Shown here: in pieces, positions 21,801 through 34,100 of the stretch
Layout of the letters: each line of letters begins with the position of its first letter
Numbering within the stretch: position 1 is the stretch's first letter
Assembly (NCBI GenBank): GCA_018806985.1
Contig: JADANN010000401.1
Coordinates: forward strand, 992,001-1,056,000
DNA length: 64,000 nucleotides
From: Angiostrongylus vasorum
Taxonomy: Eukaryota; Nematoda; Chromadorea; Rhabditida; Metastrongylidae
Direction: 5' to 3'
The notes under the pieces: model-generated
What the model saw: only the letters and a program-made list of their open reading frames with translations
Databases searched by the model: none
Told to the model about the DNA's origin: nothing
Translations under genes and position numbers: made by a program

Positions 21801-24800
21801 ATCAATTGCACAAGATAACCGTGATCCATCATGGTGATTGGAAATGCAGTAGCTACCAATTACTGATCAAAATTCCTTTTCGTGTGCTTGACACACAGCA
21901 GGTGACACTAGCTTTTCGACAACTGTCGGCAATTTTTCGCTAACTAATGGAGTTGGGAGCTTGACGTTTTTCAAAACTCTATCGCGCTATAAAAAACGGA
22001 TAAGGCTTTCGGTGTTGATCAATCCCTAAGAGATGCGCCATGCATTCGACTTCACTCAGCATCGTTGGAGGTGATTGAATGCATATCTGGCCTTTACAAT
22101 GACTCACGGTGGCCTAGCGATGTATCGAGCCAATACTGATATCCTCCCAGACAGGTCTGGTACCAATTTGCCGACTCCGGAGGGATGGGAGGTTGGTGAA
22201 CCTGGGGCGCGAAGATCGATCCCTATGTATTGCAAGACGGCTCCGACCACTGCGCTACATGCGCCTCATCACAGTGTAGTTCTCTATAACCTTCCTAAAG
22301 TCTTCCTTTAAATTTTAAGTTTTGTTCTAAATTGAAACCTTCAGAAATTGAAGAAAGTCTTCGAAACTTTAATGTCTTGGAGCGCTATAATATCGTGTTA
22401 GAACAAAATTTTCCTTGTTTACCATCGTCATTGTTCATAACACGAACTTCGACGGAACAATTATGTTTTATGAGTTTTAAGAAATAGGAATTTCAATCTT
22501 TGGTGTAAGAAAAGTCACCTGTTGTTTGCAAAGACCTGCAGACCTTAGTAAATCTGGTTTCAATGCGTTCGGTTGACTGCGAGCTGGGATCTATTTGTTC
22601 AGTGCTGAAAGTTCAGATTACTTAGTTGAACTTCGAAGAGTGCAATAGAAATTTCATTTGAACTTTTCTAAAAAACAGTTTTTGTAAATTGTTAGTTTTA
22701 CAGAATAGGTTTGTAGATCCGATGCCCAGCACGGAAACCTTTATACGACGAAATAAACGGTCACGAAAAAGATGAATGGGTATCTACTCAAATCGGCTAT
22801 TACGTCGTTCCATCTGTGAGTGAAAGTCCATTCCCGTCTGTCTTTATGTACTGATGAGTCTGTATGCGGATTCCACTCACTATTACTGCAGGCTACAATC
22901 ACCAGAACTAGACCTGAAATGATCTTGGTACTGTTTATCCTTGCAGTCGTCGAACCAACTGACAAAGTCCGTGATGATTTTCCTTGGGGTAGTTTCGCTT
23001 CCCTCTTATGTTTTAAGCTAGATGCGGTTTAATAGTAATATTCTGGTCTATTGATTGCTTTGCATGGGTTTGTTACAAATCTTTATTATGGATAACCTTT
23101 CGGTGGCTTGGCTTTCAAAGCCACAGTGATGCGAGTCGAATGTCCGTGGCAGTTCCTTCTTTCTGCAATGTGGGTCCTCGTCTTTGTTTCGTCGAGTAGA
23201 ATGGAGTAGAGTGGAGCACTTTAGTATGGAGCACTACCACCCAGTACGACACTTTTGAACAGAGTTGTAGCCGCACTAAAGCGACCTGATGATCGGAGAC
23301 GGAACTTCTAGCGCATACAGGACGGTCCTTGGTCGGTTGCTAACTTGTACGACGAATATCGCAAAAAAGAAGCAACTGCTGTAAACACTCGACTCGAATC
23401 ACTGCGGCTCTAAAATGGCGAAACGTGATCCATAGTAAGGATTTACAAATACCTCATGTAAGCTTGTTAGTAAACCAGACGTTGATTCTCCATGCCGAAG
23501 TGGAATGAAGGTCGGAATTAAAATCTTAATACGGGGTTAGTGGGCTTATTCAGATAACTGCCCATTCTGGACGGTGTGTTTATTACTTCCTTTTCTAGAT
23601 CTTTGAAATGACCTTAATTTGCACCTATTTGAAAAATTTGACAACGCACAAAGAATAGTTTGGTTAGGTTGCGATTACCAAGCATGGTACTCTATTTGTG
23701 TAGAGGCGTCTACGCGGATTTGTTTCCACTGCCAGTAGCTCTTTAGCACTTAGAGACCGAAGCTGGTTTTTTGCAGGCTGATGAGATGATAATTTTCTCA
23801 TAACTGAAAAACATTACGAGTTGCAATATGGGCTATAGAGGAGATTTTTGCTTTATACGCTAAAGAGAGTATGGTTCATTAAAGCTGTTTTCTAATCCTA
23901 AGATTTGTCTATAACTAAAATTTTCAGAACAGATCTAGGTTAAATTCAAGTTTTTAAATTTCCAAACGAAATTACGACAGCTGTGAATATGAATAACGCT
24001 TTTTCGAGATATTATTATGTTCTAATGGACAAAATGGTGGCGAAGATAGCGAAGTGGTTAGTGATTCTGTCGATCAGAAAGCAAAAAGGTGCTAGTTCTA
24101 TCTCCTTCCCAACGGTGTCCTCCTTTCTACACGGAAACGTCTTAACCCGGCTCTCTTCAAGACTGCAAGGTTTGACTCGACCAGCATTCTACGACATTCA
24201 TAAAGAAGATGAAATCCTCAAGCAGTAGTTGAAACAATACGCGAAATGTTCGAAGACCTTTGTGGATGTTGGATGCTGAGATGCTAGGATTCGCACAGAA
24301 GATGTGGTGATGGGTCATGTAGAATGTAAGATATAAGAAAAATGGATAAAATACCGCCTGCTCAACTGCTTTAATTTCCGAAATATTACTTCGGCGAAAA
24401 AAAATGACAGAGAATACTTTTGACCTGCTCCGGAAAACCAGAAATTCGTCTTGATAAGACTAAAGAGGTATTATCGAGAAGAAAAAAAATTGCAGAATTT
24501 AAAATTTCTAGTTGCACTCAATCAAAGGTTACTCTGAGCTGACCGACTTTAAGAGATGTGTTGATTCAATGCTAAAAGCGGCCATTATTTTTCGCACCCT
24601 GAACGCGTTGCACCTGACCTTTTTATTTTATTTTATTTTATTTTATTTTTGCCATGCGCATTGTAGGTAATGCATGACTTGGACGGTTCCTTGTGATCTA
24701 TCGGAGTAGAGACACCAAGCATTATACTGATGAGCAGCAAGATCTGCTCTCTAGCTGTTCAAGGCTTGAAGGGTACTTGAAGCTACTGAACAGACGGCTA

Positions 24801-26233
24801 GGAAATCCGTCGAGACGTAGACGGTAAGCACACACGTGCTGATCGTCTCCGTAGTCTGCAGGTCTGGAAATCACTGCGAAGAATGCGGGAGAAGTTTTTT
24901 TGATCCTGATGAGCAACAGTTTTCTGTATAGCATTCCCTTCACAACAAGAAAAAATCATAGCATTTCCTTCACAACGAGAAAAAAATCGTCTTTAGAGTC
25001 GTGAATGCGAGCAAACTCGTCCCAGTAATGTTTCTTGTAAATTGTAATTTGTGAATAACAGCTTTTCTACGAATACACAATACAAATTTACCTCAGTGAT
25101 AGGTGGTTTGTTGAAATAGTACAGATGTTATCCCAGGAAAAGCTGATATGCTGGAACAAATGAGTGAGGGAAAATGACTGATGTTTGAAGATGGCCGTGC
25201 GTTGATCAGTGCTAAGTTGTCCAATCATTTTTTTCAAATTTTCCAGCTTTTAACCATATAACAGACGATGCGCGTTGTTTACAAGCGCATATTGACAGTT
25301 GGAATGGTCGATACCATTCTATGCACTACATTTTTTGTTTTCGGTGGTCCTTTGATCGACAAAGCGCTTTTACCATACTTTTTGTGTCCACGTGATAACA
25401 TATAGGCAGAAGCTGGCGCACTGGTAGTGATGGCGATCATTACGAACACGGTGTTAGTTCGACTCCCACTGCTCACCGAGCCTGTCATCACTCTGGGGTT
25501 AGGAAATTACTAACAAACTTCGCGCTTAGTTAATTCCCTCCACTCCACGTGGAAGCCATTTAGCACGGTTAATCCAGAGATGAGGGATAGTCGACTCGAC
25601 CAGCATTCATGACTAAATCATCAAGCAGCAGCCGAACCCACACGCAAAAGTTGGAAGACTTTCGTGCATGATGGATGCGAGAAAACGAATCGAATGTGAG
25701 ATGGGATCGAATGGGATCCGCACAGTAGACGTGAAGGCAGGGCCATGTTAGAAAAAATTGACATCATACCAAACTTAGATCGTTGAACCAGGGATTGGAC
25801 CAGATAATGTATTGTATCTGCACTTAATAATTTACAAGAGAAACTTTTTGAGCGAGTTTGTTCATGAAGACTGCCTGACTTTGCACATTGAACTATAGGA
25901 TTTCGGAATGTTTTACTATGATAATATGGGTAGTCGACAGCGTCAAAACTACTAGATGTCCATAATTTCGAGTGAATTTACAGTTTCATATGTGGTTTTA
26001 AATCTTCAAAGTTGTGTTGATACTATTTGAAAAAAATTTGAAGTTACGAGTTTGTTCGAATAGATCAACATCATAGTTCGACTTAATAGTACTCTACACT
26101 AATATAATACATATACTTACAAATGCGATTCTTCAGAAGAATGGGCTCGTAGACCTGCTCCGGGCGAACAGAAGCGGCTAGCGCTTCGTTGGAAAGTGCG
26201 CGAATATATGCTAAGACAGGATTTGGCAAGGTG
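18826..26233 (+). CDS. hyls-1: Hydrolethalus syndrome protein 1 homolog (centriole/cilium protein)
   Basis: HYLS1 is a centriolar protein needed for cilium assembly. Exons: 18826-18940, 19566-19816, about 20678-20905, 20967-21045 (or 21050), and 26137-26230. Exon 1 encodes EYTEEELLRVCEDIGLPI, like the helical HYLS1 N-terminus. Exon 4 encodes HDPVKKFELYR and exon 5 EEWARRPAPGEQKRLALRWK then VREYMLRQ. Together these match the C-terminal HYLS1 box, human D-R-V-A-R-Y-F-E-Y-K-R-D-W followed by PGE and LRWGVREQM. The exon 3 region is open in two frames: either one exon with FKPYTRLKEVNEG, or two exons split by a 59-base intron at 20771-20829. Exon 4 to exon 5 is out of phase with the GT donor; a GC donor (GTATG|GCGAAT) restores frame. 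Stop TGA at 26231, but AAG|GTGAGC there is also a strong donor, so a further exon is possible (human HYLS1 continues). The 5 kb intron holds repeats A8, B4, B5 and B11. Confidence 0.84.
19307..19346 (+). other. Hammerhead-ribozyme-like motif in HYLS1 intron 1
   Basis: CTGATGA (19307-19313) and CGAAA (19326-19330) are the two conserved hammerhead core boxes in the right order. CGTTA at 19331-19335 can pair with TAACG at 19342-19346 as a third-stem hairpin. Stem II is weak, and the base before the cleavage position does not fit the consensus. Similar boxes occur near retroelement ends such as Penelope-like elements. It may be a degenerate remnant. Confidence 0.3.
19848..20110 (-). repeat. Family C repeat in HYLS1 intron 2
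   Basis: TGATGTTGAGATATTTGCAA, GCAGGTATCTGCGGTGAGG and CCATCAGCAATCAGCCGT. Confidence 0.8.
20309..20602 (+). repeat. SINE family A copy with target-site duplication (HYLS1 intron 2)
   Basis: Full-length copy with A box TGGCACAGTGGTCGG and B box GGGATTGATCCC. ATGGTTAGTAAGG before it and ATGGCTAGTAAGG after it form a 13-base duplication with one change. Confidence 0.92.
21105..21430 (-). repeat. SINE family B copy (HYLS1 intron 4)
   Basis: Inverse B tail and body (GTAGATCCTAGCACTTCTTT, then CTCGCATCCG and GTCTTTGGATC); diverged. Confidence 0.55.
21997..22266 (-). repeat. SINE family A copy (HYLS1 intron 4)
   Basis: Inverse full copy: CGGTGTTGATCAATCCCTAA to CACTGCGCTACATGCGCC. Confidence 0.87.
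24165..24335 (+). repeat. SINE family B fragment (HYLS1 intron 4)
   Basis: CTCGACCAGCATTCTACGAC, ATCCTCAAGCAGTAG and a GGATGTTGGATG tail; head absent. Confidence 0.6.
24621..24650. repeat. (TTTTA)n microsatellite
   Basis: Six perfect pentamer units in HYLS1 intron 4. Confidence 0.95.
24929..24988. repeat. Tandem duplication of a 30-base unit
   Basis: TAGCATTCCCTTCACAAC followed by an A-rich stretch is repeated immediately with three or four changes. In HYLS1 intron 4. Confidence 0.85.
25408..25750 (+). repeat. SINE family B copy (HYLS1 intron 4)
   Basis: Head GCTGGCGCACTGGTAGTGAT with a perfect B-box match GTTCGACTCC; the body and tail match other B copies. Confidence 0.8.
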
Positions 26234-26382
26234 AGCATGTGGGAACGTTTTTGATGATATGACTACTTTTTGACCTATTCATGAATATATGAGTTACATG
26301 CGACTCTTACTTCTATTGGTTCTTTTTGTCACGTCCACTTTCTACCTACACTTTTCATACTGCTTTGTTTTCCACACTATCG

Positions 26383-26670
26383 ACACGTGTAGCGCAGTGG
26401 TTGGAGGCGCCCTGCAATACACGTAGGATGGGTACCCACGCCCAAGAAGGCTCACCAAGCCTTCCATTCCTCTAGAGTCGGAAAATTGGTACCACACTTG
26501 TTTGGGAGGATAGCAGCACTGGCTCGATACATCGGTAGGCCACCGCGAGTCATTGTAAAGGCCAGATATGCATTCATTCACCTCCAACGATCCTTAATGA
26601 AGTCGAATGCATGGCGCATCTAGCATTCCTCAGGTACTAATCAACGTCGAGAACTTCGTCCTTTTTTTAC
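26383..26670 (+). repeat. SINE family A copy
   Basis: GTGTAGCGCAGTGGTTGGAG head and a TCGTCCTTTTTTTA tail, 150 bp downstream of the HYLS1 exon 5 stop. Confidence 0.87.
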
Positions 26671-27754
26671 TATACTTTTGACAAAAACAGTTATTGGAAC
26701 CAGATTACTCATTCCCACATGTTTTGTCGATTTCTTGCTATTGGTGACAATTGAAGTGGGCTAACACATCTTTGTTTTGGGGTATTTTTTGACCAAGTCA
26801 TGCCATCATTAATAATGTGCACGATGGAATATTAGGCCTAGAGCTATGACGTAAGCGAGAATTAGGCCTTGTTGCGAATGCCTGGAATGATTCGAGGATT
26901 TTCTTGTTAGCAGGAATGATTTCGAGAGGTCTAACTTGAGAACATCGAGAAGTCTATATGCTGGATCTTATATATGTTGAATGCTTCGTTATATGAATTT
27001 TACATTTACAGTTAGTGTCCATGTAAACTCCATAAACTTGGCCTTTCGAGGGCCATGAGCTTTTATTTTTAAAAATTAACCTGCGTTACTATAAGTCTGT
27101 CCAGCCTAATTTTGTTGTTTAGTTTCGATCCTAGAAGACAAATAGCACGATACACTGCTCATCCTAAAGAATGGTCACCGAAGCCCTATCTGGACTAGGA
27201 AACGGCGTTTCTTTCCCCATTTACGAGTGTCTGTAAATATGCCCAAGGTTTCATTTTGTGTAATATTTTGTGCCAAAGTATTAGGCAAGTACGCCTCTGT
27301 TTCAGTACCTTTGTCATAATTCAATCCACTCGAATGTACTACTTGTACTGCCTGCATATTCTTTGACGTAGCCAATGTGTTCATACTTTGTTTTGCATAA
27401 AAATGACTTCATAGCCTTTCATTGATGATTTGTAGTGCAGAAGCTCTCAGTAAATACTGTTTGCTCGAATTTAATTAAAATAAATAGATGAATTTTTGGT
27501 GGTAAAGATGAGTCGAGATCTTCCCAGGTGTCGATGAATCGGTTTATTTCGGCATTGGGAAAGCACAATATACCAGGCTTACGCTGGTTACTTGATGGAT
27601 TTAACTAGTGAGTTGTTTGGATTTGTGCTAATTTTGTTGTATATACTCAATAGAACGGTCTAAACATCACACAGAAAATTTGGTGGGACTCTTATCGTCC
27701 AGGTTTCTTCTCGCCTTGAATGCTGAAAATCTTCAGTGCTTAAATTCATTACTT

Positions 27755-28010
27755 ATTTGATTTCAAAATGATGCTGAGATATTTGCAAAACTTCTGACCG
27801 CAGGTGTCTACGGTGGGGTTCGAGCACGCCAGTATCCATTTCGGAGGTTCACGCATTCGCCAACGCACCATGCGGGTTCTTCTTTTTCGCCTGTCTCTCA
27901 GCTAGCTTTCTATCTAAGAGTGTCATCAGTATTCACCCGTTAGAGGGATTCATCTGGGGAGTAGAAATCGGCATTGAACCTTGAGCTGTAGTCGAAATCA
28001 CAGTGTAGTC
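27755..28010 (-). repeat. Family C repeat
   Basis: ATGATGCTGAGATATTTGCA, CGCCTGTCTCTCAGCTAGC and GGGATTCATCTGGGGAG. Confidence 0.8.
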
Positions 28011-28410
28011 ATTTTTGTGACTACATTTGATCTAGAATAGTTCTTGTGAGTGTTCCTTTAAGTCTTTAATTGAAATAACAATGTTCCTACTATTGATTTG
28101 GGGCTTACTTCCTCATTCTTGCTGAAATAACTAGCATTTGAAGGACAGCGCGGGTAGATCTCGTCTCCAACATATAGTAATATAGTAGTGTCTTAAGATG
28201 TGAAGGTGGTAAAGTATTTCTCTGTTCTGCGACGACAAAGTTTTTTGGTGTTCGACGTATGAGTCCATCTGATTGCTTTCATCTATCTGAGCTTAATTTT
28301 CCAACTCAGTCCGAGTTTGTAGCAATTCGCGTTAGTAGTAATCCCACCCTTTTCTCCCATCGAACAATCCTTCGTCTTTGCTGCATTCTTTCGTTTTATA
28401 GTTCAGTTTG

Positions 28411-28697
28411 TAGGAGCGCGTGTAACACAATGCTTGGAGGTGCCCTGCAATACGCGTAGTCTTTGGTTCGATCCCGTGCTCCGGTTTTACGAACCTTTTC
28501 GTCCCCATATGGTTGGCAATTTAGAACCAGATTTGTCTAGGAGGATAGCAGCACTGGCTCGATGCATCGATAGGCGAGCGCGAGTCGTTCGTAAAGACCA
28601 TATAAGCATTCAACCATCTCTAGTGATGCTTGATGAAGTCGAATGCATTGCGCTTCCCGTTAGAGATTGATCAACGCCGAGAGCTTTATCCTTTATC
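28411..28697 (+). repeat. SINE family A copy
   Basis: GAGCGCGTGTAACACAATGC head, TGGTTCGATCCC B box (close to canonical) and a TTTATCCTTTA tail. Confidence 0.87.
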
Positions 28698-28994
28698 GTT
28701 CTATTGTTTGGTCTGCCTGTATTTTGTTACTAATTTTGATGTCCTTCTTTCTTCATGTCCTCTATGTTCTGTTTGAATTTTCCCATCTTTTTCGGACATT
28801 TCGAGCTCTGTGCATATTCTGGGCAAAATTTCTTTTGTTCATTCTTTTCGATGTTCAAAGTGCGCTCCGATGAGGACGAAGCGAACAGAGAGCGATTTGT
28901 AAGTGAAAAAGTTAGAAGTGATGGAACAAGCAGATTTGCATCTTTCTTGACAAAAACCAATAAATCTTAGTGGTTTTCTATCTTTTTTTAATCT

Positions 28995-29320
28995 ACATAA
29001 CCCGTCATCACATCTGCTGTGCGAATCCCAGCACTTCTTGCATTCGACTTATTTTCCTCGCATTCATCGTTCACAGAGCCTTCGAAAACTTCGACTTTTA
29101 AGGAATGTTATAGAATGCTGGTTTTCCTTGAAATTCTGGAGGTAGCCGAGCTAAGGCGTCCCCATATGGATTGGAGGAGAGCGTTGGAGAGGGGTCAAAA
29201 GAGCACCTTGCTTTCTGATGGGCTGCATCACTAATCACTGCATTACATCACTACTCCTGTACTGGATCAACTTCGGAGTCAGATAAATTTGTACCAGTTA
29301 TCCGAGAGAAGTTCTCCTGA
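28995..29320 (-). repeat. SINE family B copy, diverged
   Basis: Inverse B tail (CTGTGCGAATCCCAGCACTT, then CGCATTCATC) and body pieces. Confidence 0.5.
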
Positions 29321-29350
29321 AGTTCCTACGACTACCTGTTGTGAAGAGTA

Positions 29351-29633
29351 AAAGGATAAAGAATAAAGCTGTCGGCGTTGATCAATCCCTGAGGGATGCG
29401 CCATGCATTCGATTTCATTAAGCATCGTTTAGAGGTGACTGAATGCATATCTGGCCTTTACAAAGAATCGCGGTAGCCTACCGATGTTTCGAGCCAGTGC
29501 AGCTATCCTCCGAGACAATCTGGTACCAATTCGCCGACCCCTGAGGGATGGAAGGCTTGGTGGCCCATGGGCGCGGGGACCGATTCCGCGTGTGTGTTGC
29601 AGGGCGCCAAGACCACTGCGCCACACGCGCCCT
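29351..29633 (-). repeat. SINE family A copy with target-site duplication
   Basis: Inverse full copy. GTTGTGAAGAGTAAA at the left and GTTGTGGAGAGTAGA at the right are a 15-base duplication with two changes. Confidence 0.9.
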
Positions 29634-29933
29634 GTGTGTTGTGGAGAGTAGAGGGCTTATTCCAGGAAGAAACATTTCTACTAGCAACTACTATTTCCTT
29701 ATGTAATGCGACATTCCACACGTAAGCATACAAAAAAAAGAAATTCTTTCTGCAGATTGGCGAAGTCGCTTAGTCTTGTTTAACCACTGCATGGCACGAT
29801 GCCTAATTTTTATCCGTAATAGACGGTAATTTTTTATACCTGAGAGACTTATGGAGATGAAGGTATGAGAGATTTATAAAAGAGGTTCTGCTGTATGGCT
29901 GAGGAGCTATAAATGGTATGAATACTACTATTT

Positions 29934-30208
29934 GGGACGTGTGGAGCGCATTATCAGAGCGGCACTGCAGCACACACGGGATCGATCCCGCGCTCCATGC
30001 CCATCAAACCCTCCATTCATGGGGGGTCGGCAAATTGGTAGCAGACTTGTCTGGGAGGCTAGCAGCATTGAGTTCATAAATCGGTATGCCATCGCGAGTC
30101 ATTGTAAACGGCAGATATGCATTCAATCACCTTAAACGATGCTAAGTGAAGTCGAATGCATGGTGATTCCCCAGGGATTGATCAGCGCTGAGAGCTCTGT
30201 CGTTTTTA
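29934..30208 (+). repeat. SINE family A copy
   Basis: GGGACGTGTGGAGCGCATTA head and ACGGGATCGATCCCGC around the B box. Confidence 0.85.
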
Positions 30209-30490
30209 ATTCTTTCATCCACCATAGCAACACATTATTGTCAGCATTTGGAAGTGTATTGTAGCTTATTTTTTTTCTGTCTGTTTTTACATTTTACATT
30301 CCCTCCTGTTCTGTGAGATAACTATGACTGCTACTCGGACGCAATCAGGTCAGTGCAGTGAAGTGAACTCGATCGAGAAAAAAGTTTTTTGCGTATTTCA
30401 AAGTCTAGATGTCTTCTTACAAATGGCTTCAAGAGACGTCATATCATTGCGAAGCTATTAAATGACGAGGTTTAGACAATAAATATAATG

Positions 30491-30770
30491 GGATTCGTGT
30501 AGCGTAGTGGTTGAAAGTGACTTGCAGTATACCCATCCTTAGTTCTCGCACCTCAAGCAAACCAAGTCTTGTACGCCTCTGTCGTCAGAAAACTGGAGCC
30601 GGATTTGTTTAGGCGTTTAGAAATGCTGATTTGGTACATCGGTAGGCTCCCGGAATTCACTGAGTAAGACTAATACGCATTCAGTCATTTCTACAGTTCT
30701 CAGTGTAGTCCATTGTATGGCACATTCCGAAGTGATTATTCAGTGTCAGACGACTGATCCTTTACTCTTT
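30491..30770 (+). repeat. SINE family A copy, diverged
   Basis: GGATTCGTGTAGCGTAGTGG head and a GATCCTTTACTCTTT tail. It lies tail-to-tail with the next, inverted A copy about 20 bases away. Confidence 0.78.
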
Positions 30771-30789
30771 CCCATTTATTGCATGATAA

Positions 30790-31070
30790 ACGATAAAGTA
30801 TAAAGCTCTCGGCGTTGATCAATCTCTGAGGGATGCGCCATACATTCGGATTAATCAGGCACCGTTGGAGGTGATTGAATGCATATCTGGCCTTTCGAGT
30901 GACTCGCGGTGGCCTAGCGATGTATCGAGCCAGTGGGGTTATACTCCTAGACAAGTCTGGTACCATTTTGACGACCCCGGAGGGATGGAAGGCTTGGTGA
31001 GCCTGGGACGCTGGGATCGATCCCAGTGGGTATTGCAGGGCGTCCCCGACCACTGGGCCACACGTGCCCT
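30790..31070 (-). repeat. SINE family A copy with perfect target-site duplication
   Basis: Inverse full copy bounded by TATTGCATGATAA at 30777-30789 and again at 31070-31082, 13 of 13 bases. It is 68 bp upstream of the DMAC2L-like exon. Confidence 0.93.
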
Positions 31071-31137
31071 ATTGCATGATAACCTCAAGAGATCCATTAA
31101 GATCACATTGCTCCTGGTTCAATATCCTTAACTTTAG

Positions 31138-34100
31138 TTATGATATCCAACGTGTCAAGGAGGTTGGTCCCGACCGAGCCGCTGCGGAATGGATTGTTCG
31201 TTGTGGTGGCGCAGTCAAGTACTTTTACATTATTTCTCATTTTCGGTCACATCTTTTGTTTTGTTTATCCGGAGTGAAACTTTAACCACCCATATGTTCA
31301 TCTTTATTGCTAGAGGTAGTATAGAGAATCATGTCCTTTAAATCTTGGGTGGTCGGCATCATCTTACAATCATATGGCTGGATTTGTGGATGTTGACGGT
31401 TCTGGAAACCATTAGACATTGAGCGTGTTATTCTCGTAGGAGACATCATAGCTTTTTCTGCACACACGATCTCCTTCATAAAATCTTTTCGGTGCGGGTG
31501 ATGCAGCAGAGATTCACAAATGATTCGCATACATCGGTTGTGCTTAGTCGTTTTGTGAAATGGGGATATTTAAAAAGGCCCACATGCCCACATAACGACA
31601 CCATCGCGTTAAGCTGCTGGTCTATTATAGCATGAGGGAGGGCCCATTTTTTCAAGTGAGGTATGCTTGAATTCAGTTGGATCTACAGCTCGCGGCGTGG
31701 GATGATTCTTCAAACATGCATGGTCGTCTAGGTAATGGGGAACAGGTACATGTGGGCCAGTGTGATTCATTGTTCAGTTTGATTCGATGTTACTTTCTTC
31801 TTTGACTTTGTGTACCTCTGTGCCATTGGTACAAAATGTACCAGAAGGTATTCCAACAGGACGCAAGCCGGTTTAAACGCGGAAAAAAAAGTGAATGATG
31901 AACAAAATTCGATGAGGACCTTCCCCCCCTCCCCCCCTCCCTTTCCTGTGTCTTCATACATGCTTTCGTTTTTGGTTCGACAAAATCGATGACATGTTTA
32001 ATGATTATGATGCGCTGATCAAGAGGACTGCTGAACTGGATCCAAGGGTGCCTGAAGACGACGTGAAGCTCACGCATATACATGCCATTGATGCCTCCGT
32101 TACCGGTTACGGCTGTCGCCACTTTGAAGGTTTAATAGGAATAAAAGAAGTTAGATTCCGATTCTGCGACAATTTCCACGACTATGGATTAGAGTATATG
32201 GGGAAGGCGGTCGGACCGTACTTGAATACTCTTGAGATCGATGGATGTCGCAGGATCACCGAATTCGGCTTAGCACATTTGGAGTTATGCAGGTTAATTT
32301 TCATCGACTTCAGGTTATTGTTCTACAAAGCGTCTGTGAGTCAAATTTGATTAGATAGTTGGACCACCTCCATTACAAGTCCGTCACAAATTCTCTAGAA
32401 AACCTATTTTTACTAGAAAATTCCCTACAGCTACAGTTTCCTACTGTGTGTACCAAGGAATAGATGGTGGCCACAGATGGTTTCCAGTTGTTTTCGGATC
32501 AGAGGAAGGCTTGCTATTATGATATTACGTAGGTCCTTAGCGTTTAGAAAAAACATTTCTTACGTTTTCGTGTTAAGTATTATCTACTGAATGGTTGCTT
32601 TCGTATAAGATATCTCTCCGGAATTTCCTTCTTTTTTTTGGACATGGATTTTCTTAAGAAGGTGGAATTCCAAGTGTTTAAAGAAACCGAACATTTCCGA
32701 TACCTTTCGCTGTCCTCGTGCATTTCGGGCCTAAACTGTTTGAATGATGCCGAAAATATTTGAAAATCCGTCGACGGCTCTGTAGCTCATGAAATGGTTT
32801 TCGCACTTTAAATATGGCGACTTTGACCTCATTAGCACTGCTTCTTTGGAGCCGTAATCGACTTTGGTGAAGATGAACTAAATGTCGTGACCTATTAAGA
32901 TCTCTATCGAGAAGTCTGTGAATTGTTGAAGAAATTGTCAGCAGTCTCGTGACTGTCGCTGAACATTTGTGATCGGATGAAATGTTCAGAATTAGTAGTT
33001 AAGATCAAGGTTTACAACTACTGATTGTTGACTACAATATTCACATCGTTACAGTCGCTGCGTCGTTGACCTCACATCGGAATCCTCTAACATTGTTCTT
33101 TTTTGAAGCTAGTTACCACATTAGACAAAGAGGAGTGTTTGTATTGCAGTACCAAGTAGAGGAAAGTGGGCCTAAGTTCCAAAGGGCAACTTATGCGGCG
33201 ACAGAAATCTGTTTGACACTCCTGGAAGATAACAGTTCGCTGGTATGGTGAACGTCATTTACCCTGAGTTGTACTCAAAGAGTCAGACCCTTGAGGACAA
33301 GGTTTGTGTGGATAAATTGCTATGTTTAGTAATTGCCATGCAACAAAATGCCGAAGCCATCAGAAATGCTACGAAACCAGGCTTTCAGGATCTTGATTAG
33401 AAGGTTCTATTTTATTAGAGACGCCAGCAACAGTCCACCTCATAAGGGTACTACGTTTTTCATTCGCTCTCCAACATGGCACTGTCTCTAATCGACGACG
33501 ACATACAGATTGAGTTGCCGATTATTCATATCCGAAATAAAACCCCTTTTCATTGCCATAAAACAGCTGAAAATGGTCAAATGTTGGTGGAGTCCATAGC
33601 TAGTACAGGTGAATACATTGAGTCAGGTATAAAGGATAGCGATAAAGGGTTCAGCATTGGTCAATCCCTGAGGGATGCGCCATGCGTTCGACTCCGTCTG
33701 GACTGTGCAATGAATTTTGGTGGACCACCGATGTATCATCTCAGTGCTGCTATACTTCCAGGCAAGTCTGGTACCAATTTGCCGAAACTGGAGGATAGAG
33801 AGCTTGGTGGGCCTGGGGCACGGGTTCGAACGAGGAACCACATGCGTATTTCAGGGCACCTCTAGCCACGTGGTACAGGCACTCTCCAGTGCCTATATGA
33901 CACCCAACGACTTATGATGGTAGACTGAGTTTATAGGAATCGATCGCTTTTTAGCGATAGTTTGTGACTCGACAATGAAAAGGATGTTCTGGCCATTGGA
34001 AATATAAAATGTTAAAAAGTCTTAACGTTATGGGCCTATGCACATTGCACAAAGTGGCTGTATTGGAGATAGCAATTGCCAATATATATTGGCTCATAGT

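Noticed and set aside
28755..28970. Frame ending in KVRSDEDEANRERF with a good GTAAGT donor
   Set aside because: Considered as a later HYLS1 or first DMAC2L exon, but neither phase nor sequence fits; no acceptor context for a separate gene.
30336..30348. Short ATG segment with a GTCAGT donor as the DMAC2L first exon
   Set aside because: It leaves one base where two are needed and does not look like a mitochondrial presequence.
31282..31530. An 82-codon minus frame within the DMAC2L-like gene
   Set aside because: No splice context or family resemblance; it lies in an intron on the opposite strand.
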